DNA from: Zhouia spongiae
Lineage (GTDB): Bacteria; Bacteroidota; Bacteroidia; Flavobacteriales; Flavobacteriaceae
DNA length: 64,000 nucleotides
Direction: 5' to 3'
NCBI RefSeq assembly: GCF_022760175.1
Contig: NZ_CP094326.1
Location: 2,158,804-2,222,803 of the forward strand
Numbering within the stretch: position 1 is the stretch's first letter; each line of letters opens with the position of its first letter. Below are positions 40,640-49,490 of this stretch, in pieces. The notes under the pieces are model-generated. The model ran no database searches, was not told where the DNA came from, and worked only from the letters and a program-made list of their open reading frames with translations. Both the position numbers and the translations under genes were made by a program.

Positions 40640-42454
40640 TTATTTAGAATCGTCTTCTGGATTGTGATTGTAACTTTTTATAAGTCTTATAAATTCGGCT
40701 CTGTAGCCATCATTGTCTCTCCCTTTGTTGTGTTCTGCAAGTTTAATGATGTCTTCTTTAGAAGTCTTGTTAAGGTACGCAGAATTTCTTAAATACATGC
40801 CCCACATGGCAACCGCACTTGCAAAATTAAAGTCTTTAGAAGCAATTGTTTTGTGGTCTTTAACAACTTGTATGAGCTCTTTGCTTACTTCTCCATCAGG
40901 CTTTTTATATCTAAAGCGAACTGTTAATAATTCATCTGAATAGTTGTTTTTAGAAGTAGTTGTACTATACTTTAATGAATCTATGTCTTTAAGGTAATCA
41001 CTTTTAATCCCGGCAGGGATAATCTCGTATAAGGCTGTAACCGTATGTCCGCTGCCAAGCTCGCCGGCATCTTTGGTGTCATCTTTAAAATCTTCATCGT
41101 TCAGCAATCTGTTTTCATAACCGATCAATCTGTATGCCTGCACTTTAGAAGGATTGAATTCAACCTGAATTTTTACATCTTTGGCTATGGTGTAAAGAGT
41201 GCCCCCGAATTCAGTGCCTAGGACACGCCGGGCTTCTTGCATGCTGTCTATATAGGCATGATTACCGTTACCTTTGTCAGCCAGTATTTCCAGTTTTGAG
41301 TCTTTGTAATTTCCCATCCCAAAACCTAAACAGGTTAAAAACACTCCGCTTTTACGTTTTTCTTCAATAAGCTCTTCCATTGCTTTGTCGCTTGAAGCCC
41401 CCACATTAAAGTCGCCGTCTGTTGCCAGGATTACCCGATTGTTTCCCTTCTTCAGGAAGTGCTCTTCAGCGGTTTTATAAGCCAGTTCTATTCCTGCGCC
41501 ACCTGCCGTTGAGCCACCTGCCTCAAGTTTGTTTAAGGCTTCCATGATCTTGTTTTTGTGTTTCCCGGAAGTAGGTTCCAATACCAATCCAGCCGCTCCT
41601 GCATATACCACAATAGAAACTTTGTCCTGTGGCCTGAGTTGGTAGACAAGTAATTTGAAAGCTGATTTCAGTAAGGGCAGTTTATTGGGGCTGTTCATAG
41701 ATCCGGATACATCTAATAAGAATACCAGATTTGAAGCAGGTACATTGTCAAGAGAGATATCTTTCCCTTGTAACCCGATCTTTACCAACCGGTGGTTCTC
41801 ATTCCACGGAGCCGATGAAACTTCGGTGTCTATAGCAAAAGGATCGCCATTTTCAGGTTGAGGGTAAGCGTATTTAAAATAATTTATAAGTTCTTCTATT
41901 TTAATGGCATCCCCGGGTATTTCCTGACCGTTATTGATCATTCGTCTCATATTGCTGTATGAAGCCTTATCGACATCAATAGAGAAGGTGGAAAGAGGTT
42001 TGTATTTTGGTTGCAGGAAACCATTTTCTTTGATCTCGGCATATGATTCGGTATTTACAGACGCAGGCGGCGAACTTATCATTTTGTATCCCAAAGTAAC
42101 TTCGCTCCTGCGAGTCGCTGCCTGTTTCATTTGAACGTCGTTTTCTACGGTAATTATTTCTTCGAGCACAGAATAATCGCTCTCCAGCACCACATCGATG
42201 ACCGACTGCTTTTTTACCTTGATTTCCTTGGTTTTCATGCCGACATACGAAAATACGAGGATGTTCCCTGTTTCAGCTTTAATACTGTATTTTCCATCAA
42301 AACCGGTTGTGGTTCCGTTCTGAGTTCCTTTTATAATGATGTTTACACCAGGAAGTGCATGCCCTTCGTTAGTAACCGTTCCTGTTATAGTTCTTTGTTG
42401 GGCGAATGCGATTATCGCCATTAATGAGAAGAAAAAAGAGATTGCTGTTTTCAT
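40640..42454 (-). CDS. VWA-domain protein of the YfbK type
   Basis: A 604-residue exported protein. It has a signal peptide (about residues 1-18), a carboxypeptidase-like regulatory domain (about 20-90, TITGTVTNEGHALPGVNI), a YfbK-type N-terminal region containing FSIDVDKASYSNMRR, and a von Willebrand factor A domain with an intact metal site (DVSGSM near residue 250 and the ATDGDFN Asp). A DUF3520 C-terminal domain ends the protein. Such proteins are thought to bind partners through a divalent metal; their substrate is unknown. A degraded copy of its last 25 codons lies beyond the neighbouring TlpA-like gene. Confidence 0.88.
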   Translation of the reverse strand: MKTAISFFFSLMAIIAFAQQRTITGTVTNEGHALPGVNIIIKGTQNGTTTGFDGKYSIKAETGNILVFSYVGMKTKEIKVKKQSVIDVVLESDYSVLEEIITVENDVQMKQAATRRSEVTLGYKMISSPPASVNTESYAEIKENGFLQPKYKPLSTFSIDVDKASYSNMRRMINNGQEIPGDAIKIEELINYFKYAYPQPENGDPFAIDTEVSSAPWNENHRLVKIGLQGKDISLDNVPASNLVFLLDVSGSMNSPNKLPLLKSAFKLLVYQLRPQDKVSIVVYAGAAGLVLEPTSGKHKNKIMEALNKLEAGGSTAGGAGIELAYKTAEEHFLKKGNNRVILATDGDFNVGASSDKAMEELIEEKRKSGVFLTCLGFGMGNYKDSKLEILADKGNGNHAYIDSMQEARRVLGTEFGGTLYTIAKDVKIQVEFNPSKVQAYRLIGYENRLLNDEDFKDDTKDAGELGSGHTVTALYEIIPAGIKSDYLKDIDSLKYSTTTSKNNYSDELLTVRFRYKKPDGEVSKELIQVVKDHKTIASKDFNFASAVAMWGMYLRNSAYLNKTSKEDIIKLAEHNKGRDNDGYRAEFIRLIKSYNHNPEDDSK

Positions 42455-42615
42455 GATTGAAGTTTTTTACGTAGAAACAACTATCGTACCAAAGTAAGAA
42501 AATACGTTTGGCATGCATTTTTTTGCAATCATAGGTTTGATTATAATTGAATTAACAGCTGGTGAAAAGGTGAGATATTTTGTAATTTTGTGCACTTCAA
42601 TTATAAAATACTGCA

Positions 42616-42975
42616 ATGGCAGAAGAATTAACAGAACAAGACTTACATAATCTTGCGATGAATGTGGTAGGCAAGGATCTGGAGAAAAGGGGGTTCGAGT
42701 TTATGACGGTAAATAGCAAGCTGAGAAGGGATCCTCAGTTCGTTTGTTTAAAGAATAAAAAACTTCATTTTATTATTGTTAGAGCGATCAGTTATCCTGA
42801 TAACCCATCCGAAGTAGATGATGTGTTTATGGAAACCGTAAAAGAACATGCCCTGAAATTTAAAGCCTTGACGTATTATGCAGGTGTGGGTATTGCCAAT
42901 GCTTCAGATTATGAAAAACCAGTAAATAAACAACAAAATTATATTATAAAGTACGATGGCCTCATTGAGATTTAA
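42616..42975 (+). CDS. Small conserved-looking protein of unknown function, before apbE
   Basis: A 119-residue soluble protein without signal peptide or membrane helix. Databases commonly name such neighbours NqrF by position; this one has neither ferredoxin nor flavin domains, so that name would be wrong. The order of predicted strands (GFEFMTVNSKL, PQFVCLKN, KLHFIIVRAI) resembles the core of PD-(D/E)XK nuclease folds such as YraN, but the catalytic E-x-K is IVR here, so it would be inactive. That fold idea is an inference. It overlaps apbE by 20 bp and has a -7 element TAATTTTG at 42583-42590. The coupling suggests a role in flavinylation or Nqr assembly. Confidence 0.75.
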   Translation: MAEELTEQDLHNLAMNVVGKDLEKRGFEFMTVNSKLRRDPQFVCLKNKKLHFIIVRAISYPDNPSEVDDVFMETVKEHALKFKALTYYAGVGIANASDYEKPVNKQQNYIIKYDGLIEI

Positions 42976-43996
42976 ACAAGTTATTTTAATTGCTGTTACG
43001 ATCTTTAGCTTAGGTTGTAAGACAGATCGTAAAGACGATTTACAGGCTGTATTGCAATATGAAGAAGGATCAGCGTTGGGTACTACATATCATATACAAT
43101 ACGAGGTAGATCACGATTCTATCCGTTTAAGAAATGAAATAGAAAAGGTGTTTGAGAATGTTAACCGTTCGATGTCTACATATATTCCGACATCAGATAT
43201 TTCTAAAATAAACAAAGGTGACAGTACTATAGTGGTTGACCCTTATTTTAAAGAAGTGTTCTTTAAAGCACAGGAAGTCTGGCGTAAAACCAACGGAATG
43301 TTTGATCCAACGGTCGGTGCATTGGTAAATGCATGGGGTTTCGGTCCTGACAAGGCATTAAAGAAAATAGGCCAGGAACAGGTAGACAGTATTCTGGAAT
43401 TTACAGGTTTTGATAAGGTGTCGGTTAAAGAAAACGGATCTGTTCATAAAGACCATCCCTATGTGTATTTTGATTTTAATGCCCTGGCCAAGGGATACAC
43501 CCTGGATCTGATCGGACGTATGTTCGATACACATGAAGTTGAAAATTATATCATAGAGATTGGTGGTGAGATTGTTGCGAAAGGGAAGAATGTTGTAAAA
43601 GATAAAGACTGGGTGGTGGCTATTGATAATCCGATGCAGCAAGAAGGGGAACGAACGCTGATAGCAAAGTTAAAGCTGAATAATCAGGCAATGGCTACCA
43701 GCGGTAACTACAGGAAGTTCAGAATAGATTCGGTTACGGGAGACCGCTATGTGCATACCATCAATCCTAAAACAGGATATACGCAAAAATCGGATGTGCT
43801 GAGTGTAACGGTTGTAGCCCCGACCTGTATGGAAGCAGATGCTTATGCTACAGCTTTTATGGCGATGCCTTTTGATGCTTCGAAAGCGTTGCTTGGGAAA
43901 CTAAAGGATGTTGAGGCTTATTTTATAAGTGCCGGGGGAAAGGATTCTCTGAAAGAGTATAAAACAGAAGGCTTCCGGAAATTACTGGTAGAATAA
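42956..43996 (+). CDS. apbE: FAD:protein FMN transferase
   Basis: A 346-residue periplasmic lipoprotein that transfers FMN from FAD onto a Thr of target proteins. The signal ends in a lipobox around LGC (residue 20). The family segments GTTYHIQYE, DFNALAKGYTLDLIGRMF, the GGEIVAKGKN turn and HTINPKTGY are present, and the metal/FAD-binding Asp is in CMEADAYATAFMAMP. Likely substrates are NqrB and NqrC, encoded 3-7 kb away, which carry target threonines. It overlaps the preceding 119-codon gene by 20 bp, so the two are coupled. Confidence 0.95.
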   Translation: MASLRFKQVILIAVTIFSLGCKTDRKDDLQAVLQYEEGSALGTTYHIQYEVDHDSIRLRNEIEKVFENVNRSMSTYIPTSDISKINKGDSTIVVDPYFKEVFFKAQEVWRKTNGMFDPTVGALVNAWGFGPDKALKKIGQEQVDSILEFTGFDKVSVKENGSVHKDHPYVYFDFNALAKGYTLDLIGRMFDTHEVENYIIEIGGEIVAKGKNVVKDKDWVVAIDNPMQQEGERTLIAKLKLNNQAMATSGNYRKFRIDSVTGDRYVHTINPKTGYTQKSDVLSVTVVAPTCMEADAYATAFMAMPFDASKALLGKLKDVEAYFISAGGKDSLKEYKTEGFRKLLVE

Positions 43997-44761
43997 TTAT
44001 TTATGACATACGGGAATGATTTCCTTTGCATCGATAGCATATCGCTCCACTAGTTCAGGAGCGATTTTTTTTGTGTAATCTTCTTCGTCAACCTTAAATC
44101 CTGCCTTTCTGAGCTTGTCAAAATAATCTCTTCCATACACTCGAACATGATCGTACTGGCCAAATATTCTGGCACGTTCCTTAGGATCTGTTATCGAATC
44201 ATCTTCAAAGGTCGTTTCCCGGTTAAGGTCCTGCGGAATTTGAAATATTCCCCACCCCCCGGGTTTCATAACCCTGTATAGTTCTTGTATGGCTTTTTTA
44301 TCGTTTTTGATGTGTTCTAGGACGTGGTTGCATAGGATCACGTCAAATTCATTATTCGCGAAAGGTAAATCACAGATATCGGCTTTTACATCAGCCAAAG
44401 GAGACTCAATATCTGTTGTGGTATAATCGAGGTTCTGAAGCTTTTTGAAGCGTTTGTAAAAAGCCTGCTCAGGAGCGAAGTGTAATACTTTTAGGTGGTC
44501 TTTAAAAAAGTTGGTTTCCCTTTTTAAATAAATCCAGAGCAACCGGTGTCGCTCTAGAGATAGCGTGCTCGGAGACAAGACATTGTTGCGTTGTGTGCCA
44601 TAACCATACGGTAAGAAGCTTTTAAAGCTTTTACCATCAATAGGATCGGTGTATTTATCTCCTTTCAGATAAGCTGCCAATACCGGACGTACCCAGTAAC
44701 TTATTCGAATGAGCCAGGGCCTCGGGATGGTATTTAAAATTATTTTGAAAAGCCTTTTCAA
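43997..44761 (-). CDS. Class I SAM-dependent methyltransferase
   Basis: A 254-residue methyltransferase-fold protein of unknown substrate. The N-terminal helix-rich part (LNTIPRPWLIRISYWV) is followed by a SAM-binding-like region with VLHFAPEQAF (a variant of the glycine motif I), TTDIESPLADVKADICDLPF, the Asp-containing FDVILCNHVLEHI, and RVMKPGGWGIFQIP. Motif I has few glycines compared with typical members, so cofactor binding may be unusual. It converges with apbE end-to-end without a gap. map lies 4 bp upstream on the same strand. Confidence 0.82.
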   Translation of the reverse strand: MKRLFKIILNTIPRPWLIRISYWVRPVLAAYLKGDKYTDPIDGKSFKSFLPYGYGTQRNNVLSPSTLSLERHRLLWIYLKRETNFFKDHLKVLHFAPEQAFYKRFKKLQNLDYTTTDIESPLADVKADICDLPFANNEFDVILCNHVLEHIKNDKKAIQELYRVMKPGGWGIFQIPQDLNRETTFEDDSITDPKERARIFGQYDHVRVYGRDYFDKLRKAGFKVDEEDYTKKIAPELVERYAIDAKEIIPVCHK

Positions 44762-44765
44762 GAAC

Positions 44766-45587
44766 TTAGCTTACCGTTAATGGGTTTTGTCTGAATTCGT
44801 CTTCTTCGTTACTTTCAATACCCAGTTCTTCATAAATATACTTGAATGTAGAAAGGATCTCAGGCTTGCCGTTTACCAGGGCAACGTCATGTTCGAAATG
44901 AGCACTTGGTTTACCATCGGCCGTCACAATTGTCCAGCCGTCTTTCAATTGTTTGATCCTGCGGGTTCCCATATTGATCATTGGTTCTATGGCAACCACC
45001 ATTCCTTCAACGAATTTTTTACCACGTCCCCTCTTTCCGTAGTTAGGCATTTCCGGATCTTCGTGCATCTTCCGCCCTAATCCGTGACCGACGAGTTCCC
45101 TGACAACACCATAACCATGCCCCTCACAGAATTCCTGAATCGCAAAACCTACATCACCAACGCGGTTCCCTGCTTTAAATTCACGAATACCTATATACAA
45201 AGACTCTTTAGTTACGTCTAATAATTTTTTTGTTTCCGGATCGATCTCTCCAACTTCAAATGTGTAGGCATGATCTCCATAAAATTCATTCATCAATGCA
45301 CCACAATCGATGGAAACGATATCGCCTTCTTTTAGCGGTTCATTGGTAGGCAATCCGTGTACAACAGCCATGTTGGTACTGGTTAAGAGGGTAGAAGGGC
45401 AGTCGTATAATCCCAAAAATCCAGGAATCGCACCATGATCGCGAATAAATGCTTCTGCCAGTTTGTCCAACTCTAAAGTAGTAACACCTGGTTTTACTTC
45501 TCCGGCCAGCATCCCTAATGTTTTGGAAACAATTAAGGCACTTTCTCTCATTAGTTCTATTTCTTCAGGTGATTTGATCTTTATCAT
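44766..45587 (-). CDS. map: Methionine aminopeptidase, type I
   Basis: A 273-residue metal-dependent enzyme that removes the initiator Met from new proteins. The five metal ligands are in place: Asp in SIDCGALMNEFYGD (two), His in VGHGLGRKMHEDP, Glu in IEPMIN, and Glu in FEHDVAL. Type I members have no insert after the fourth ligand, as here. A -7 element TACTTTTG lies at 45645-45638. The methyltransferase gene follows closely and probably shares the transcript. Confidence 0.96.
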   Translation of the reverse strand: MIKIKSPEEIELMRESALIVSKTLGMLAGEVKPGVTTLELDKLAEAFIRDHGAIPGFLGLYDCPSTLLTSTNMAVVHGLPTNEPLKEGDIVSIDCGALMNEFYGDHAYTFEVGEIDPETKKLLDVTKESLYIGIREFKAGNRVGDVGFAIQEFCEGHGYGVVRELVGHGLGRKMHEDPEMPNYGKRGRGKKFVEGMVVAIEPMINMGTRRIKQLKDGWTIVTADGKPSAHFEHDVALVNGKPEILSTFKYIYEELGIESNEEDEFRQNPLTVS

Positions 45588-45690
45588 GTTCTGTATGTTT
45601 AAAATCCTGCCGAATTATTGCTCATTCATTATGGCTGCAAAAGTAGCTAATATTTTTCAAAACAGGAGGGTTTCATGTTTCTGTCAAATA

Positions 45691-45720
45691 TAAAGCCGCA
45701 TAGATTTCTATGCGGCTTTA
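45691..45720. terminator. Hairpin after the M1 peptidase gene
   Basis: TAAAGCCGCATAGA and TCTATGCGGCTTTA form a perfect 14-bp stem with a 2-nt loop. T runs are short on both sides, so termination strength is moderate; it may also protect RNA 3' ends. Confidence 0.65.
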
Positions 45721-45741
45721 CGAAGCATTGTTTTTAACCCG

Positions 45742-48042
45742 TTATTTTTTCTTTACCTCTTCCTTGAATTTATCAAATTCTGATTTGGTCTCTTTTTTAG
45801 GCCAGGCATTATTTGAGGTGTCTATATCGGCAGTTTCTTCTTTTGGATCTACCATAATAGTAGTAATCTTTTTCTCAGAAGCAATAACTTTTACAACTTC
45901 GGCGTCGTTTTTTCTCCATACCATAGCCGGATACTTGATGGTTTTGGTAGAGCCATCTTCATATGTAAACTGCGCAATGACCGGCATCGGCAATCCTCCC
46001 GGTTTTTCAAAAGTAATTTCATAGAAATACTTCGGACTTTTTAACTGGCTGCGCTCTGACGGTGAGAAGTTGTTCATGATGTACTCATTCAATGTTTTAA
46101 AATTTTCCGACTGAGAACTATTTACAACATCACTTTTATAATCGTCGCTGTCTTCTTCAACCAAATATACCAATGGAGGTAAATCAGCCTCACTGAGGTT
46201 CCTCGAAGTCATATATTCTTTCATCTGTTTGTTGGGCTTTGATGATACGTGTAATTTCTTTACATCTTTCACACCTATATCGACATAATCGGTAGTGAAG
46301 AACCACCCTCTCCAGAACCAATCGAGATCCATGGCCGAAGCGTCTTCCATGGTTCTGAAAAAATCTTCAGGGGTAGGATGTTTGAATTTCCAGCGTTGGG
46401 CATATGTCATGAATGCGTGATCGAAAAGCTCCGCTCCCATAATGGTCTCTCTGAGAATATTAAGACCTGTGGCCGGTTTGGCATAGGCATTGGCTCCGAA
46501 TTGATAGATGTTTTCTGAGTTGGTCATTATTGGCGAAAGAAAATCCTGGTCACCTCCCATATAGCTAACTATATTCTTTGCGGGGCCCCTTCTGGAAGGA
46601 TACACGTCTAATTCAGGTAAATATTTCTTCTGGAAATCCTGTTCAGCTAAATATTGCATAAAGGTATTTAATCCTTCATCCATCCATGTCCACTGTCGTT
46701 CATCCGAATTCACGATCATAGGGAAAAAGTTATGTCCAACCTCATGGATGATAACGCTTATCATGCCAAATTTTACGCGGTCGCTATAGGTGCCGTCTTC
46801 ATCAGGCCTTCCGTAGTTCCAGCAGATCATCGGGTATTCCATTCCCTGATTTTTAGAATGTACAGAGATGGCTTTGTGATACGGGTAATCAAAAGTATAT
46901 TTAGAATAAGATTTCAAAGTACTGGCAACTGCTTTAGTGGAGAATTCTTCCCATAAAGGGTTTCCTTCCTTAGGGTACATGGAAACAGCCATTACCTTAC
47001 GACCGTTGATATCTACAGCCATGGCGTCGTAAATGAATTTTCTTGAAGAAGAAAAAGCAAAATCTCTTACCATTTCTGCTTCAAACTGCCATGTTTTGGT
47101 CTTTTTAGAAAATGACTTTTCTTTTTGTTCTGCTTCTTGCTGGGTTACAATAACAACAGGTTTATCATATGAGTTACGGGCTTTTTCCCAACGCGCATAC
47201 TCTTCTTTACTGAAAAGGTCTTTACGGTTGGTAAGAACCCCGGTTCCATCCATGATGTGGTCTGCAGGTGCTGTAATGTTTACTTTGTAATTACCGAATG
47301 GTAGCGCAAATTCACCACGCCCGTAAAACTGGTTGTTCTGCCACCCTTCAACATCGCTGTATACGCACATTCTCGGGAAGAATTGTGCGATGATATAAAG
47401 ATTGTTTCCGTCTTTTTCAAAATGCTCGAAACCACTTCTTGCCCGGTCTACAATATGGTTGTTAAGGTTGTACCACCATTTGATGCTGAAATCGATGCTC
47501 TCTCCTTGCTTTAGTGGCTTGGGGATGTCGATCCGCATCATGGTCTTGTTGATAGTGTGTTTTAAAGGGTTTCCTTTACTGTCTTTAACAGCTTCTATTT
47601 TAAAACCGCCATCAAATCTATCTTCAAAGTATTTTTTAACAAAACTTTCCGTCTGATCGGCAAAAGAAGTTCTGTCGCTATCTATTAGGTAACTATCGGA
47701 GTCTTTGGCTCTTACATTCTGATCCAGCTGAACCCATAAATACTCCAGCACATCGGGAGAATTGTTTGTATATGTAATGGTTTCGTTACCATATAATTTT
47801 TCATTTTCGTCATCGAGAACGATGTCCATTTTATAATCGGCTTGTTGCTGGTAATAAGCCGGTCCCGGAGCACCGGAAGCAGTTCTGAACATATTAGGAG
47901 TAGAGAACTCCTGGTAGAGCTGTCTGAATTTATTATTGTTGATATGTCCCGGTTTGCGCACTTGCTTATCATTTTCTTGTGCAGATATAAAAGAGGTACT
48001 TAGGAGAATGGCAGCAAGAAGATAATTTTTGATTTTTAGCAT
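45742..48042 (-). CDS. M1-family metallopeptidase, exported
   Basis: A 766-residue zinc aminopeptidase-type protein with a signal peptide (about residues 1-21). The zinc motif HEVGH is at residues 433-437, and the third ligand Glu is in TWMDEG at residue 456, an 18-residue spacing typical of M1. The exopeptidase signature is the shortened QGMEYP (residues 399-404) in place of GAMEN. A basic C-terminal tail (FDKFKEEVKKK) ends the protein. It lies in the periplasm or outer membrane and probably cuts peptides taken up for food. The DUF6702 gene is 61 bp upstream on the same strand. Confidence 0.92.
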   Translation of the reverse strand: MLKIKNYLLAAILLSTSFISAQENDKQVRKPGHINNNKFRQLYQEFSTPNMFRTASGAPGPAYYQQQADYKMDIVLDDENEKLYGNETITYTNNSPDVLEYLWVQLDQNVRAKDSDSYLIDSDRTSFADQTESFVKKYFEDRFDGGFKIEAVKDSKGNPLKHTINKTMMRIDIPKPLKQGESIDFSIKWWYNLNNHIVDRARSGFEHFEKDGNNLYIIAQFFPRMCVYSDVEGWQNNQFYGRGEFALPFGNYKVNITAPADHIMDGTGVLTNRKDLFSKEEYARWEKARNSYDKPVVIVTQQEAEQKEKSFSKKTKTWQFEAEMVRDFAFSSSRKFIYDAMAVDINGRKVMAVSMYPKEGNPLWEEFSTKAVASTLKSYSKYTFDYPYHKAISVHSKNQGMEYPMICWNYGRPDEDGTYSDRVKFGMISVIIHEVGHNFFPMIVNSDERQWTWMDEGLNTFMQYLAEQDFQKKYLPELDVYPSRRGPAKNIVSYMGGDQDFLSPIMTNSENIYQFGANAYAKPATGLNILRETIMGAELFDHAFMTYAQRWKFKHPTPEDFFRTMEDASAMDLDWFWRGWFFTTDYVDIGVKDVKKLHVSSKPNKQMKEYMTSRNLSEADLPPLVYLVEEDSDDYKSDVVNSSQSENFKTLNEYIMNNFSPSERSQLKSPKYFYEITFEKPGGLPMPVIAQFTYEDGSTKTIKYPAMVWRKNDAEVVKVIASEKKITTIMVDPKEETADIDTSNNAWPKKETKSEFDKFKEEVKKK

Positions 48043-48103
48043 AGTAAATATTGGTTTTGAGCGGGTTAAAGTAATTAATTTTACAGGTAGGAGGAGGTTG
48101 TTG

Positions 48104-48610
48104 TTAAAATTTTAACAAAGCTTTATCATTTCCTTGAATAAGGGAAAAACTTTTCCGTAAATCGTTTATCTTGAAATGAACAATATTGTTTTGCTCTTCA
48201 TACAATTCAAATAAAAAAGAATTTTCAATTTCAATGGATTTCAGGGTTCCGGCATTCACTCCGGATATTTCTATATAGCATTTAATAACATCGTTCTCAT
48301 ATTCTTTGCCTATGAACTCCAGGACTGCTTTTTTCTCATTCACCTTTATATTCATATGTTGCAAAAGATATCGCTCTATATAAAAGTCGATGTTTTTCAG
48401 TTCCTTGTTGCTCATTAATCCGGGTTCGATCTGATACCGTTCCTTAAGGGTGTTTTCAAAATCGTCTGTAAAGATCCGGCTGATGATTTGCAGGGATTTA
48501 TTTTCTTCAGAATAATTTATATTGGTTACACTCACATAAAACTTGTGAAGAGTGGTAAATGCCACTAATGGAAGGATTAGGATCAGGGCTCCTTTTTTTA
48601 TGGTACTCAT
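48104..48610 (-). CDS. DUF6702-family protein
   Basis: A 168-residue protein with an N-terminal hydrophobic segment (about residues 6-22, signal peptide or anchor). The rest is beta-rich, with the hallmark HKFYVSVTNINYSEENKS then LQIISRIFTDDFE. The family, DUF6702, is widespread in Flavobacteriia and often sits beside M1 peptidases, as here. No enzymatic motif is seen. It is likely envelope-located. Its function is unknown. Confidence 0.78.
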   Translation of the reverse strand: MSTIKKGALILILPLVAFTTLHKFYVSVTNINYSEENKSLQIISRIFTDDFENTLKERYQIEPGLMSNKELKNIDFYIERYLLQHMNIKVNEKKAVLEFIGKEYENDVIKCYIEISGVNAGTLKSIEIENSFLFELYEEQNNIVHFKINDLRKSFSLIQGNDKALLKF

Positions 48611-48707
48611 AAATCAGTAACTTGAAAACAGCTGCGCCAAATTAAAAAAAAGAGTTTAGCTTTTTCTTTATAAAGCGTTAAAACTTTAAATACGAGCTTA
48701 TTGACTG

Positions 48708-49490
48708 TTATTTGTTTTGTTCAGAAGAGTTAAACCGATGGAATTCAATGCTTTTTTGCTGTAAAAGCTCTAACATTAGCAGGGGTTGATTTTGTTTGAT
48801 GCGTTTATGGAACTCCTCATCACCGGCACAAAAATAAATGAAAGCATCAATTTTATGTTCAGGTATTTTAAGGTGTTTGGTGTAAAAGGACTTTTCGAAA
48901 GTTCTTTTGGTCTTCATGGTTGCCTTTTCTTTTTCTTCCAGCTTGAGCTGGTTTTTTAAGCGTTTGATTCTTCCGGTTATGGTATTGATGATTAAATCCA
49001 AAGGAACAGGCCCTGCCGAAGTAGTGGCTGTATAATAACGCCTTTCTAGTTGAGTCGGAGGGGTTTTTTTAGCGTTGGGCAATCCCAGAGTGATTGCATT
49101 TACGGATTCTTTCAGTTTAATGTTGTTTAAATCGTTCCCTAAGTTTCCTGATAAGTTATAAGGTGTTACGACAACATCGTCTAACATATTGATGTCTGTT
49201 TCGAGTGTGACGATCATTTTTTCACTGTCAATATGGTCTGCATTAATGCTGATCGTTCGGTTTTTATACTCGACGGAAGAAAACTTCAAACTGTCGTTAA
49301 CAGTTGCTTCAATTTCAAAAAAGCCCTGAATATTTGTTATCGTGGCGAATTGAGTGTTGAGGTTAATAACGTGTACGCCTTCTAAATTCCCCGGAGCATT
49401 TATTTTTCCCGAAATAAGTTTGGTCTGGGCATTGGAAGCCAATAGCCCAAATATGAGCAGGATTACGGCTGATTTAGTTTTGAGGGTCAA
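48708..49490 (-). CDS. Carboxypeptidase-like regulatory-domain protein (second of tandem pair)
   Basis: A 260-residue exported protein. Signal peptide about residues 1-21, then a carboxypeptidase-regulatory-like beta-sandwich (ISGKINAPGNLEGVHVIN to MIVTLETDINMLDDVVVTPY, about 25-110). The C-terminal half is helical and charged and shares the pattern LKIP-x-x-KID-x-F-x-Y-x-C with the upstream neighbour. No catalytic motif is visible. It overlaps that neighbour by 17 bp, so the two are coupled and clearly a tandem duplicate. The role is unknown; the location suggests the cell envelope. Confidence 0.82.
   Translation of the reverse strand: MTLKTKSAVILLIFGLLASNAQTKLISGKINAPGNLEGVHVINLNTQFATITNIQGFFEIEATVNDSLKFSSVEYKNRTISINADHIDSEKMIVTLETDINMLDDVVVTPYNLSGNLGNDLNNIKLKESVNAITLGLPNAKKTPPTQLERRYYTATTSAGPVPLDLIINTITGRIKRLKNQLKLEEKEKATMKTKRTFEKSFYTKHLKIPEHKIDAFIYFCAGDEEFHKRIKQNQPLLMLELLQQKSIEFHRFNSSEQNK

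Noticed and set aside
42616-42975. Annotation as NqrF, commonly given to such small neighbours
   Set aside because: The true nqrF with ferredoxin and flavin domains is at 38655-39947; this protein has none of those motifs.
45691-45720. Strong terminator after the M1 gene
   Set aside because: The stem is perfect, but there is almost no T run on either strand, so it is listed only with moderate confidence.
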